NCBI GenBank assembly: GCA_963640745.1
Contig: CAVIBB010000003.1
Span: 1-55,041 of the forward strand
Source: Paratractidigestivibacter sp963640745
GTDB taxonomy: Bacteria; Actinomycetota; Coriobacteriia; Coriobacteriales; Atopobiaceae
Direction: 5' to 3'
Length of the DNA: 55,041 nt
The number at the start of each line of letters is the position of its first letter. Within the stretch, counting starts at the first letter, position 1. A program made the position numbers and the translations under genes. Shown in pieces: positions 25,118-32,625 of the stretch. The notes beneath the pieces are model-generated. The model searched no databases. It was not told where the DNA came from and saw nothing but the letters and a program-made list of their open reading frames with translations.

Positions 25118-25341
25118 TGCAAGGTTTTGCGCCAAGTGCGACGTTCGGGCACCATCGCTGCAAGGTTTTGCGCCAAATGCGACGTAGTTCAGACATCTCG
25201 TAGGCCAGTTTCGCGCAAAACCCCAGATAAATCTGCTTTACGGCCGGCACGCAGACCGTTTTGCCGCCGAATCACGTCGCACTTGGCGCAAAACCTTGCA
25301 GCGAAACCCCCTTTGCGTCGCACTTGGCGCAAAACCTTGCA
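25118..25341. repeat. Four-unit mirror-symmetric repeat array
   Basis: A 26-bp unit, starting TGCAAGGTTTTGCGCCAA and ending GTGCGACG, occurs forward at 25118-25143 and 25159-25184 (one base different). It occurs inverted at 25275-25300 and 25316-25341. Pitch is exactly 41 bp in both pairs, with 15-bp spacers. It lies between the convergent kinase and second deoR genes in a 373-bp gap with no other feature except the terminator. Its sequence is unrelated to the array at 14710 but its geometry is the same. Confidence 0.93.
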
Positions 25342-25353
25342 GCGCAGCCAACG

Positions 25354-26145
25354 TCATCTCCGCAGGCACTCCACGACACGGGCCGAGGTGGACGACGCGA
25401 TGGCCCCGCCAGGGTCGACGTCGACGAAAACCAGGTCCACGTCATCGGGTTTCGCGAAGCGTGTGTATGAACGTCCCTCGCCGACCTTTGAAGCATCCAT
25501 AAGGATGACCTTGGTTTGCCCGTGGGCAAGAAACGCTCGCTTGACCTGAGAAGCCTCTTCCAGCGAGGTCAGGAACCCAAACTGCGGGTTAAAGCAATCC
25601 GCGCCTATGAAGACCTTGTCGAACAGCATGTCCGCGATGCTCGCCTCGAGTATCTGGCCGTAGAAGCACGCGCGATCGCGCGAGAGAATACCACCCGTCC
25701 CTGCCATGGTGAGCGCCGGGCACTCGCGGGTTCCAAACTCAATGATGCGGCAGTCGTTCGTGACGACCGTCACGTTTGCGCGGTCCGCCAACGCACGGGC
25801 AAGCTCCAGCGTCGTCGTTCCGCCGCCGACGAGGATGGTCTCACCGTCGCCGACAAGCTTGGCCGCGGCCTGGGCGATGGCGCGCTTCTCCTTGAGGTGG
25901 GCCTTCTTGCGAGAAGCGACGAGCGAGGCCGCATAGTCCTCCACAGGCACTGCGCCGCCATGGATGCGGTGAAGGTAGCCTTCTTTTTCGAGATAGTCGA
26001 AATCGCCGCGCACCGTAACCGTGGAAACGCCGAGCTCACGCGCCACATCGGAAATGAGCAGCGTCGTGCCGCCGCGCAGCATCCCCAAGATGCGTGCGCG
26101 CCGCTCCGGAGCCAGCATGTGCGCAGCGTTGTTCTGCATCGCCAT
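25354..26145 (-). CDS. DeoR/GlpR-family regulator
   Basis: A second DeoR-type repressor of 263 residues at the edge of the amino sugar locus. The helix-turn-helix is at about 13-62 (RRARILGMLRGGTTLLISDVA, LGVSTVTVRGDFDYLE) followed by RIHGGAVPV. The effector domain has ILVGGGTTTLELARAL, VVTNDCRII, FIGADCFNPQFGF and VILMDASKVGEG. It differs clearly from the DeoR protein at 22070, so it is not a recent duplicate. Its target is not evident; proximity suggests this locus or a neighbouring sugar pathway. Confidence 0.88.
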   Translation of the reverse strand: MAMQNNAAHMLAPERRARILGMLRGGTTLLISDVARELGVSTVTVRGDFDYLEKEGYLHRIHGGAVPVEDYAASLVASRKKAHLKEKRAIAQAAAKLVGDGETILVGGGTTTLELARALADRANVTVVTNDCRIIEFGTRECPALTMAGTGGILSRDRACFYGQILEASIADMLFDKVFIGADCFNPQFGFLTSLEEASQVKRAFLAHGQTKVILMDASKVGEGRSYTRFAKPDDVDLVFVDVDPGGAIASSTSARVVECLRR

Positions 26146-26269
26146 CCCCCTGCCTGACGAGCGTGCCGATGTATCGCCCTCCTCTCAGTATGAGTTGTTG
26201 CGGTAGCAATGAGCTGACATGCAGGCCGAACGGTTTGCTCAGCGTCGTCGGCGATACCCGCAAAATAGA

Positions 26270-26306
26270 AGCAGGTCAGCCGCACGAAGCCGCTGACCTG
26301 CTGTTT
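26270..26306 (-). terminator. Terminator below tRNA-Arg
   Basis: Perfect arms GCAGGTCAGC (26271-26280) and GCTGACCTGC (26292-26301). T-rich flanks lie on both sides, so it could act in either direction; tRNA-Arg on the minus strand is the likely user. Confidence 0.7.
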
Positions 26307-26311
26307 TATCA

Positions 26312-26387
26312 TGGTGCCCCCGGACGGATTCGAACCGCCGACACCGGCTTTAGGAGAGCCGTGCTCTATCCCCTGAGCTACGAAGGC
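26312..26387 (-). tRNA. tRNA-Arg (anticodon CCT)
   Basis: The acceptor GCCTTCG pairs with CGGGGGC with G-U pairs allowed, the discriminator is A, and CCA is encoded. The anticodon stem CGGCT/AGCCG closes loop CTCCTAA, giving anticodon CCT, which reads AGG codons. The T-arm core GGTTCGAATCC is present. Confidence 0.95.
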
Positions 26388-26449
26388 ATGGAATGATTAG
26401 TGTAGCACGAGGACCACTGTAGGTCATCGGCTACCCTATCGCGGGTGCC

Positions 26450-27112
26450 TTACTCGCCCTTCGCGGCCTTCTTGGCGGCCTTCTCGGCCTCCTTCTGCGC
26501 GTCGGCGGCAATGGCCTTGGCGTTCTCGGCCTTGACGAAGTCGGCGACCTTCTTGTCGTTCATGCCCTGCAGGCGCTTCTCGGCGGCGCGGCGGAACTTG
26601 CGGCGCTTCCTGAAGTCATACACGAACGCAGCGATGATGAACGCGTACGCAAGCACCAGCGAGACGACGGCGACGATGCCCATGCCGCCCTCGTCGCCGA
26701 GCACGTAGGTGAAGACCAGCGAGACGATGGTCATCGCGAAGCCGACACCGAGCAGGATCCACCAAGTCTTGTTGGTCTTGGCATAGTCGGGGTCGTTCTT
26801 GAGGATGTAGTCGTACGCGGTGTTGCGACGGTCCTCGAGGCGACGCTCCTCAGCGCGGGCGGCCTTCTTCTCTTCCTTGGTCATGGTGACGGGGTTCTTC
26901 TTGGAACGCTCGCCCTCCATGCGCACGGACGCCGCGGCCTCGCGGCTCGGCTTTGCGCCGGCCGCGGAAGACTTGCCGCTCTTGAACGGGTCGTAAGCGG
27001 CGACGGGCTTCTCGCCCTCGGCGGGCTTCTCTTCCTTGGGCTTCTTGGCCATCGTGTCGACGGTGACCTTGGCCTCGTCGCGGGCCCCCTCAATAGTGTC
27101 GCGCAGAGACAT
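26450..27112 (-). CDS. Uncharacterised membrane protein with charged termini
   Basis: A 220-residue protein I do not recognise. The first about 115 residues are hydrophilic and rich in Lys, Glu and Ala (MAKKPKEEKPAEGEKP and after). Two transmembrane helices follow (near 118-138 and 145-167) with a short GDEGGM turn. The last about 50 residues are strongly basic then Lys/Ala/Glu-rich, probably a cytoplasmic helix. The ATG overlaps the purC stop (TAATG), so it is translationally coupled to purC. That may reflect conserved order rather than a purine role. Confidence 0.8.
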   Translation of the reverse strand: MSLRDTIEGARDEAKVTVDTMAKKPKEEKPAEGEKPVAAYDPFKSGKSSAAGAKPSREAAASVRMEGERSKKNPVTMTKEEKKAARAEERRLEDRRNTAYDYILKNDPDYAKTNKTWWILLGVGFAMTIVSLVFTYVLGDEGGMGIVAVVSLVLAYAFIIAAFVYDFRKRRKFRRAAEKRLQGMNDKKVADFVKAENAKAIAADAQKEAEKAAKKAAKGE

Positions 27113-27993
27113 TAGACCCCCTTGGGCTCGAACTCGGTGCCGGTAATAATCTGGAACGCCTCCTGGTAGCGCTTGGAGGTTCCATCGATGACGTCGGCCG
27201 GAATGCGGGGCGGCTCGCCCTCCATGTTCCAGTTGGCGCGCAGCCAGTCACGGACGTACTGCTTGTCGTAGCTGGGCTGGACCTGGCCCTCGGTGTAGCC
27301 CTCGGCCGGCCAGAAGCGGCTGGAATCGGGGGTCAGGCACTCGTCGATGAGGGTGAGCTTGCCGTCGATGACGCCGAACTCGAACTTGGTGTCGGCGATG
27401 ATGATGCCGCGGGTCGCCGCGTACTCGGCCGCGGCCTTGTAAATGGCAAGAGACGCGTCGCGCAGCTGAGCGGCCATGTCGGCGCCCACGATCTCGGCGC
27501 AGCGCTCGAAGCTGATGTTCTCGTCGTGGTCGCCGAGCTCAGCCTTGGTGGACGGGGTAAAGATGGGCTCGGGCAGCTTGGAGGCCTCGGTCAGGCCCTC
27601 GGGAAGCTTGATGCCGCAGACGGTGCCGTCGGCGTCGTAGGTCTTCTTGCCAGAACCGGTGAGGTAGCCGCGGACGATGCACTCGATGGGCAGGGTCTCG
27701 GCCTTCTTGACGAGCATGGAGCGGCCGGCCAGGTAATCGCCGTACTGCTGGTACTCGGCCGGGAAGTCGGCGACGTCGCAGGAGATCATGTGGTTGGGCA
27801 TGAGGTCGGCGAAGCGCTCGAACCAGAACGCGGAAATGCGGGTGAGGATCTCGCCCTTGTGGGGGATCTCGTCGGGAAGGATGAAGTCGTACGCGGAGAT
27901 GCGGTCGGACGCGACCATGAGCAGGCTGTCGCCGCAATCGTAGATGTCGCGCACCTTGCCGTGGGAATCCGGGCGCTTCTGAATCTCGGACAT
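27112..27993 (-). CDS. purC: Phosphoribosylaminoimidazole-succinocarboxamide synthase
   Basis: PurC condenses CAIR with aspartate using ATP in purine biosynthesis. The 293-residue protein fits the longer eukaryote-like SAICAR synthetase group. HGKVRDIYDCGDSLLMVASDRISAY is the N-terminal signature region (positions about 11-35), IECIVRGYLTGSG and GIIIADTKFEFG are the second and third blocks, and LTPDSSRFWPAEGY closes the active site. A TATACT hexamer about 60 bp upstream on the minus strand (28061-28056) may be its -10. purB is also in the window but about 8 kb away, so there is no complete pur operon here. Confidence 0.95.
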   Translation of the reverse strand: MSEIQKRPDSHGKVRDIYDCGDSLLMVASDRISAYDFILPDEIPHKGEILTRISAFWFERFADLMPNHMISCDVADFPAEYQQYGDYLAGRSMLVKKAETLPIECIVRGYLTGSGKKTYDADGTVCGIKLPEGLTEASKLPEPIFTPSTKAELGDHDENISFERCAEIVGADMAAQLRDASLAIYKAAAEYAATRGIIIADTKFEFGVIDGKLTLIDECLTPDSSRFWPAEGYTEGQVQPSYDKQYVRDWLRANWNMEGEPPRIPADVIDGTSKRYQEAFQIITGTEFEPKGV

Positions 27994-28193
27994 CGAATAC
28001 CTCGATTTCGTTGGCCGGCGACTCTGCTTCGTCGCCTTGTTCCATAACGTACAAAAGTATACGACAGCCCGGTCTGCGCGGCGCGTGTTCGCGGGCGCCC
28101 CACAGAATCAGACTCGGCGGCGGCGCTGAGCTTGCCGCACTTCTCGCCGCATCTCTTGTCGCGCTTCTCGCCGCTTCAGCTAGCCAAAAATAC

Positions 28194-28260
28194 TGACGGG
28201 ATTGTAGCGGCAGTTTCGAGCCCAAAATGAACCGATAACTGCCGTCACAATCCCGTCAGC
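28194..28260. repeat. Inverted repeat CTGACGGGATTGT...
   Basis: Arms 28194-28216 and 28238-28260 are inverted copies over 23 bp with two mismatches and a 21-base centre. Short similar words flank it in the same orientation (TTCAGCTAGCCA and TTCAGCTTGCCA). It lies in the 302-bp gap between the histidine kinase end and the purC start, where no ORF is convincing. Confidence 0.85.
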
Positions 28261-28295
28261 GGTTTCAGCTTGCCAGAAGCCCCGAAGACCGATCG

Positions 28296-29846
28296 CTAGC
28301 CCTCCTGGATGGCCTGAGCGAGGTTGCGGCGCTTCTGGTCGCGCGGGATGCGCAGCGTGAAGGTGGTGCCGCGGCCCAGCTCGGACTCGACGAGGATCGT
28401 GCCGTTGTGCTTGTCGATGATCTCCTTGGTCAGCGAGAGGCCCACGCCGAGGCCTCCGCTCACGCGCTCGCGGCTAACGTCGGAGCGCCAGAAGCGCGAG
28501 AAGGTCTGCGGGATGTCCTCCTTGGCGATGCCGATACCCGTGTCCTGCACGGAGATGAGCACGTCGCCGCGCTCGAGTCGCACCGAGACCTTCACGTAGC
28601 CGTCGGCGTCCGTGTAGCGCATGGCATTGCTCATGAGGTTGACCACGGCCTCGCGAATGAGGTCGCCATCGATGTCGGCCATCAGCTCGTCGCGGCCCGT
28701 CTCGTTAATAAACCGCAGGTGGAGGCCCTTCTCGTGGAAGAGCGCGTGCTGGCTCGAGACGAGGCTCCGCAGCAGGTAGATCACGTCGGTCCGCTCGGTC
28801 TTGAGCTCGGTGGAGTTGTTCTCGAGGCGGCTCAGCTTGAGCATAGCGTCCACCAGGCGAGACAAGCGCCGCACCTCGGACGCCACCGTCTCGAAGTGCT
28901 CGTCGTCGGCCGGCAGCACGCCGTCCTGCATAGCCTCGACCGTGGCCTGCATCGCCATGAGCGGGGTGCGCAGCTCGTGAGCCACGTCGCCGGTAAGGCG
29001 GTGCTCGAGCTTGATGTCGCGCTCAAGCGTGGAAGCCATGTCGTCGAAGGTCTCGCCGAGCTGGCCAATGTCGTCGGGGCCGCTCACGCCGGAGCGGGCG
29101 GTCATGTCGCCATTGCGCAGCTGCCTGGCGGTCTGGGTGATCTTCTGGATGGGCATCGCCATCTTGCGCGACGTCACGTAACCCAATGCGCAGGCCAGGA
29201 TAACGCCCACGACGGCCGCGATGGTGATGGCCTGGAACGAGCCCACCTTGAACGCCGAGTCCGCGGTGGTAAGAAGCGCATCGGAGCCGAACGCCCACAG
29301 CCGCACCTCGCCGACCTTCTCTCCGTCCGCGCCATGGACCTCGGACGAAACCACGGAGTCGGCCCCGGTCGGGGCGAGCGACGCGACGGTCTGCGGCATA
29401 ACCGCTCCGTCGGCCCCCACCTTGGAGGAGACGCCGTCGCTCGTCCACGTGTCGTCGTACAGGACGCCGCCCTCGGCGTCGAGCACCTGCACGCCGATGT
29501 CGGAAGAGACACTCGAGGCCGCGCCGGCGAGGTTGAGCACGTCGGCCGTCCACTTGCCCTCGCGCTCGTATGCGCCCGAGATGGACTCGGCCGTCGAGTC
29601 GGCGATGGACTGCATGTTCTGCCGCGTGTAGGACGAGAACTGCCCGCCCCACACCACGGACAGCACCACAACGAAAATCAGCGCCATCATCACGGCAATA
29701 AGCGCGAACGCGAGCGTCATGCTCGTCGAGAACGACGCGCCGCGCGCGGGCTTCGGCTTGATGGTGTTCCACGAGTTACGAGACGAGGGCTTCTTTGAGC
29801 CCTCGTCGTCGCGTGCGTTCTTTCCGATGACGAACCTGGCCGCCAC
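28296..29846 (-). CDS. Sensor histidine kinase
   Basis: A 516-residue membrane kinase of the OmpR-partner type. The order is: a short basic N terminus, TM1 near 45-65, an extracytoplasmic sensor region of about 135 residues, TM2 (about 205-225), HAMP (SRKMAMPIQKITQTARQL), and the dimerisation and phospho-acceptor segment GDVAHELRTPLMAMQ. The ATP domain then has MSNAMRYT (N box), VQDTGIGI (G1), RFWRSD (F box) and GGLGVGLSL (G2). The start is GTG 29846 with GGAGG 7 nt upstream. It follows its response regulator gene by 78 bp with a hairpin between. The stimulus is unknown. Confidence 0.93.
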   Translation of the reverse strand: MAARFVIGKNARDDEGSKKPSSRNSWNTIKPKPARGASFSTSMTLAFALIAVMMALIFVVVLSVVWGGQFSSYTRQNMQSIADSTAESISGAYEREGKWTADVLNLAGAASSVSSDIGVQVLDAEGGVLYDDTWTSDGVSSKVGADGAVMPQTVASLAPTGADSVVSSEVHGADGEKVGEVRLWAFGSDALLTTADSAFKVGSFQAITIAAVVGVILACALGYVTSRKMAMPIQKITQTARQLRNGDMTARSGVSGPDDIGQLGETFDDMASTLERDIKLEHRLTGDVAHELRTPLMAMQATVEAMQDGVLPADDEHFETVASEVRRLSRLVDAMLKLSRLENNSTELKTERTDVIYLLRSLVSSQHALFHEKGLHLRFINETGRDELMADIDGDLIREAVVNLMSNAMRYTDADGYVKVSVRLERGDVLISVQDTGIGIAKEDIPQTFSRFWRSDVSRERVSGGLGVGLSLTKEIIDKHNGTILVESELGRGTTFTLRIPRDQKRRNLAQAIQEG

Positions 29847-29867
29847 GTGAACCTCCCTGCGGCAACA

Positions 29868-29912
29868 GCGAGGGGCGCGCCGGACCCGAAACGGCCCGCA
29901 CGCGCCCCTCGC
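29868..29912 (-). promoter_or_regulatory. Intercistronic hairpin between response regulator and kinase
   Basis: Perfect 12-bp arms GCGAGGGGCGCG and CGCGCCCCTCGC with a 21-base centre and no T-run. It probably lowers read-through or stabilises the upstream mRNA so that more regulator than kinase is made. Confidence 0.6.
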
Positions 29913-29924
29913 CCGTGTTTATCT

Positions 29925-30638
29925 TTACTTGGACTCGCCCTTGTCCGGGGACTCGAAGCGATACCCGACACCGTGGACAGTGTAGAGCCAGCGCGGGTTG
30001 CGCGGGTCGTCGCCGAGCTTGGCGCGCAGGTTCTTGACGTGGGAGTCGATGGTGCGCTCGTAGCCCTCGAAGTCGTAGCCGAGAACCTTCTCGACGAGCT
30101 CCATGCGCGTGTACACGCGGCCCGGGTAGCGCGCGAGGGTGGTGAGCAGCTTGAACTCGGAGGCGGTGAGGTCGACCTCCTTGCCCTCGACGAGGACCTT
30201 GTGGCCGCTGATGTCGATGACGAGGTCGCCGAAGTCGAGCACCTCGAGCGCCGGCTCGGTCTCGGTGTGGGCGCGGCGAAGAAGCGCGCGCACGCGGGCC
30301 ACGAGCTCGCGCGGGCTGAACGGCTTGATGAGGTAGTCATCGGCGCCGAGCTCAAGGCCGATGATGCGGTCCTCGACCTCGCCCTTGGCGGTGAGCATGA
30401 TGATGGGCACGTTGGAGGTCTCCCGGATGGCGCGGCAGACGCGCTCGCCCGAGAGCTTGGGGAGCATGAGGTCGAGGATCACGAGATCGAAGGTGTGCTT
30501 CTCGAACTCCTCGACCGCCGACTGACCGTCGCCGACGCCGCGAACGATGTAGTTCTCGCGCTCGAGGTAGGCAGCAACCGCGTCGCGGATGGCCTTCTCG
30601 TCCTCTACCAGCAGAATCTTCTTCTCATCCGAAGCCAT
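29925..30638 (-). CDS. OmpR/PhoB-family response regulator
   Basis: A 237-residue two-domain regulator. The receiver domain (1-120) has the acidic pair in LLVEDEKAI, phospho-acceptor Asp56 in VILDLMLPKL, the Thr of MLTAKGE and the Lys of YLIKPFSPREL. The winged helix (about 135-230) includes LTASEFKLLTTLARYPGRVYT and VDSHVKNLRAKLGD-like segments, with VHGVGYRFE at the end. GGGAGG precedes the ATG. It is the promoter-proximal gene of the two-component operon. Confidence 0.94.
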   Translation of the reverse strand: MASDEKKILLVEDEKAIRDAVAAYLERENYIVRGVGDGQSAVEEFEKHTFDLVILDLMLPKLSGERVCRAIRETSNVPIIMLTAKGEVEDRIIGLELGADDYLIKPFSPRELVARVRALLRRAHTETEPALEVLDFGDLVIDISGHKVLVEGKEVDLTASEFKLLTTLARYPGRVYTRMELVEKVLGYDFEGYERTIDSHVKNLRAKLGDDPRNPRWLYTVHGVGYRFESPDKGESK

Positions 30639-30745
30639 GTGGCCTCCCTAGCGTAAGTTCTTCTTTGTACTGGGCCCGAGGACCCGTTTTTGATGGGCAC
30701 AGTGCCCGCATTGCTTCCAGTTTACCCCACCGAAGGGCGCGCGGC

Positions 30746-31966
30746 TCAGGCGTTAAGGCGGAAGGCGCGAACCGTTACGGAAGCGGGGTATCCGGTGTCG
30801 GCATCCTTGACCGTGGCAAAGGTGACGAACGTGTCGCAGTCTCCGCAGCGGGCAGGGTAATCGCCGTAGTCGACGGCGCGGTCGATGGATACCAGCGACG
30901 AGTACTTCTGCTCCTCCGTGCCGACCACCACATAGGACGAGCGGCTCTTTATGACGTAGAGCCCGTCTTTGCCCGCCGGGCACTCGGACGGCTCGCGGTC
31001 GACCTTGACGAACCCGTCCGAACGCGTGCCGATGTAGGTGCCCATCTTGGAAAGAAGCCCGCCCGTGCTGTAGCTCGCCTCGATGCTGACGACGAACTTC
31101 TCGCCGACGCGCGTGGCGCGGAACGGCTTGACGCTCGCCGGCAAGATAAGCTGGTCTACCTGCGACGACAGGTCGCTCGAGATGCTGTAGGCGGTGACGC
31201 CGTAGTAGGTGCCCTCGTCGGCCTTGACGCGCGGGACGAGGATGCAGTTGCCGCCCGAGACGGTCGGCTTGGTGGCAAAGCGGCCCGGAGACTCGACGCA
31301 CTGGCGAGCCTTGTCGTCGCCGGCGGTCCACACGTAGCAGTAGGAGTGCTCGGAGGTCTTCTTGCCGGAAAGCGAGGGCTGAATCTGCCAAATGACCTTG
31401 GAACCGGAGCAAGCAAGAGGCGCGGGGTCGTAGTCCGAGGTGCCGTCCCAGAGCTTCTTTGGGTCGCCGGAAAGCGCCCCATCGCTGAACTTGGCGCCGT
31501 AAAGCGACCAGGAGCGATCGACGGTGTCGAGCTCGACCCAGGCGTAGACCGAGTCAGAGCAGGCGACGTCGTAGATGACGGCCGTGGTCGCGGTGCTCTG
31601 CGTCTCGGTCACGACCTCCGCGAGGGTGCCCGTCTCGACGGAGAAGGCGCCACCCTTGACCATGGGAATGGCCGACGATCCGGCGACGGTCGCCGGGATC
31701 CAGTTGCCCTCGGCGGGGCGCAGGACGGTGCCGAGCGGCAAAGTCCAGGTGGCCTCAAGCGTGAAGCCGTAGTCGTCGGTGAACTCGTAGGGCGAGTCGT
31801 CGGCCGTCACGCTCACGGCGGAGTCGGAGTCGACGACCACGGGCTCGTTGTCGTCGGTCTGGTTGTCGGATCCGCACGCGGAAAGAACGCCCACCGCGGC
31901 GCCGGCGACGCCCGCGGCGGCGGATGCCTTGAAGAATCCTCGCCTTGAGACCTTGGGAAGACGCAT
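30746..31966 (-). CDS. Tat-exported lipoprotein, probable beta-propeller
   Basis: A 406-residue protein with a twin-arginine signal SRRGFFKASAAAGVAG followed directly by a lipobox LSAC. It should therefore be exported folded and lipid-anchored at Cys32. The mature part has no family I can name. It is rich in repeated W/Y-containing beta-strand patterns (VYAWVELDTVDRSWSLYGA, HSYCYVWTAGDD), as in WD40-like or PQQ-like propellers, and contains paired cysteines (ARCGDCD near 375). It stands alone on the minus strand between the two-component genes and the TSCPD gene. Extracytoplasmic binding or sensing is only a guess. Confidence 0.78.
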   Translation of the reverse strand: MRLPKVSRRGFFKASAAAGVAGAAVGVLSACGSDNQTDDNEPVVVDSDSAVSVTADDSPYEFTDDYGFTLEATWTLPLGTVLRPAEGNWIPATVAGSSAIPMVKGGAFSVETGTLAEVVTETQSTATTAVIYDVACSDSVYAWVELDTVDRSWSLYGAKFSDGALSGDPKKLWDGTSDYDPAPLACSGSKVIWQIQPSLSGKKTSEHSYCYVWTAGDDKARQCVESPGRFATKPTVSGGNCILVPRVKADEGTYYGVTAYSISSDLSSQVDQLILPASVKPFRATRVGEKFVVSIEASYSTGGLLSKMGTYIGTRSDGFVKVDREPSECPAGKDGLYVIKSRSSYVVVGTEEQKYSSLVSIDRAVDYGDYPARCGDCDTFVTFATVKDADTGYPASVTVRAFRLNA

Positions 31967-31987
31967 GATGACCTGCTTTACCTGCGG

Positions 31988-32317
31988 TTAGTTCGCGGCG
32001 ACGGGGGCGTCGGGCGCGGGCGCGGCGGCGGTTTCGGAGCCCGCGGCCTCACCGGCCTGGATGGCGTCCATCGCCTGAAGAAGCGCCTGCGAGAACTGGT
32101 CGGCGCACGAGGTCTTGCGCGGGCCGCAGACGTTGCCCTTAAGGATCTCGGCAATCTCCTCGGTCGGACGGCCGGCCACGAGCTTGGAGATGGCGGAGAG
32201 GTTGCCAGAGCAACCGCCCTCGAAATTGACGGCCTCGATCGTCTTGCCGTCATCGGAAAGGTCGATGTGAATCAGGCGCGAGCAGACCCCGCGCGGGCGA
32301 AAATCAACGTGCTGCAT
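31988..32317 (-). CDS. TSCPD domain protein (TIGR03905-like)
   Basis: A 109-residue protein from ATG 32317, chosen because GAGAGGGG lies just upstream. The core FRPRGVCSRLIHIDL, NFEGGCSGNLSAISKLVAGRP and CGPRKTSCADQFSQAL matches the short stand-alone TSCPD family, whose domain also occurs at the end of some ribonucleotide reductases. Four conserved cysteines suggest metal or redox chemistry. The Ala/Pro-rich tail of about 25 residues is extra. No function is established for the family. Confidence 0.82.
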   Translation of the reverse strand: MQHVDFRPRGVCSRLIHIDLSDDGKTIEAVNFEGGCSGNLSAISKLVAGRPTEEIAEILKGNVCGPRKTSCADQFSQALLQAMDAIQAGEAAGSETAAAPAPDAPVAAN

Positions 32318-32454
32318 TGCGAATCCCCTCTCTTTGATTGCGGGTCCCAGTATACCCGCGGCGGACGGGCGGCCTTCGCGGCGGGGCATGGGGCAAGAAC
32401 GCGGCGAGCACGGGACGCGGAGTTTCGTTCGTTTCTCACCGGCCGCGGAGCCGT

Positions 32455-32560
32455 GAGGTGGTACTTGGCTCCAGGTGGTACTTCCGGCACCACCTGGAGC
32501 GCTTCACCGCTCGTTTTTGCACCACCTCGGCGCGTTTCTTGCCGAAGTGGCACCACCTCG
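32455..32560. repeat. AGGTGGTACTT / GCACCACCT inverted repeat cluster
   Basis: Forward words GAGGTGGTACTT (32455) and CAGGTGGTACTT (32472) face inverted GCACCACCT at 32487, 32519 and 32550 (31-32 bp pitch). CCAGGTGGT/ACCACCTGG can pair directly. It lies in the 308-bp gap between the surface protein end and the TSCPD start; nothing else is seen there apart from the terminator. Confidence 0.8.
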
Positions 32561-32563
32561 GCA

Positions 32564-32599
32564 GGGAAACCGCCCCGGGCTCGTTGAGCTCGGGGCGGC
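32564..32599 (-). terminator. Terminator of the surface protein gene
   Basis: Perfect arms CGCCCCGGGC and GCTCGGGGCG class pairing (32571-32580 with 32588-32597, one mismatch). The minus-strand T-run is weak (GGTTTCCC). Confidence 0.65.
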
Positions 32600-32625
32600 T
32601 GTGGCCGTACGTTATGCGCCGTTGA

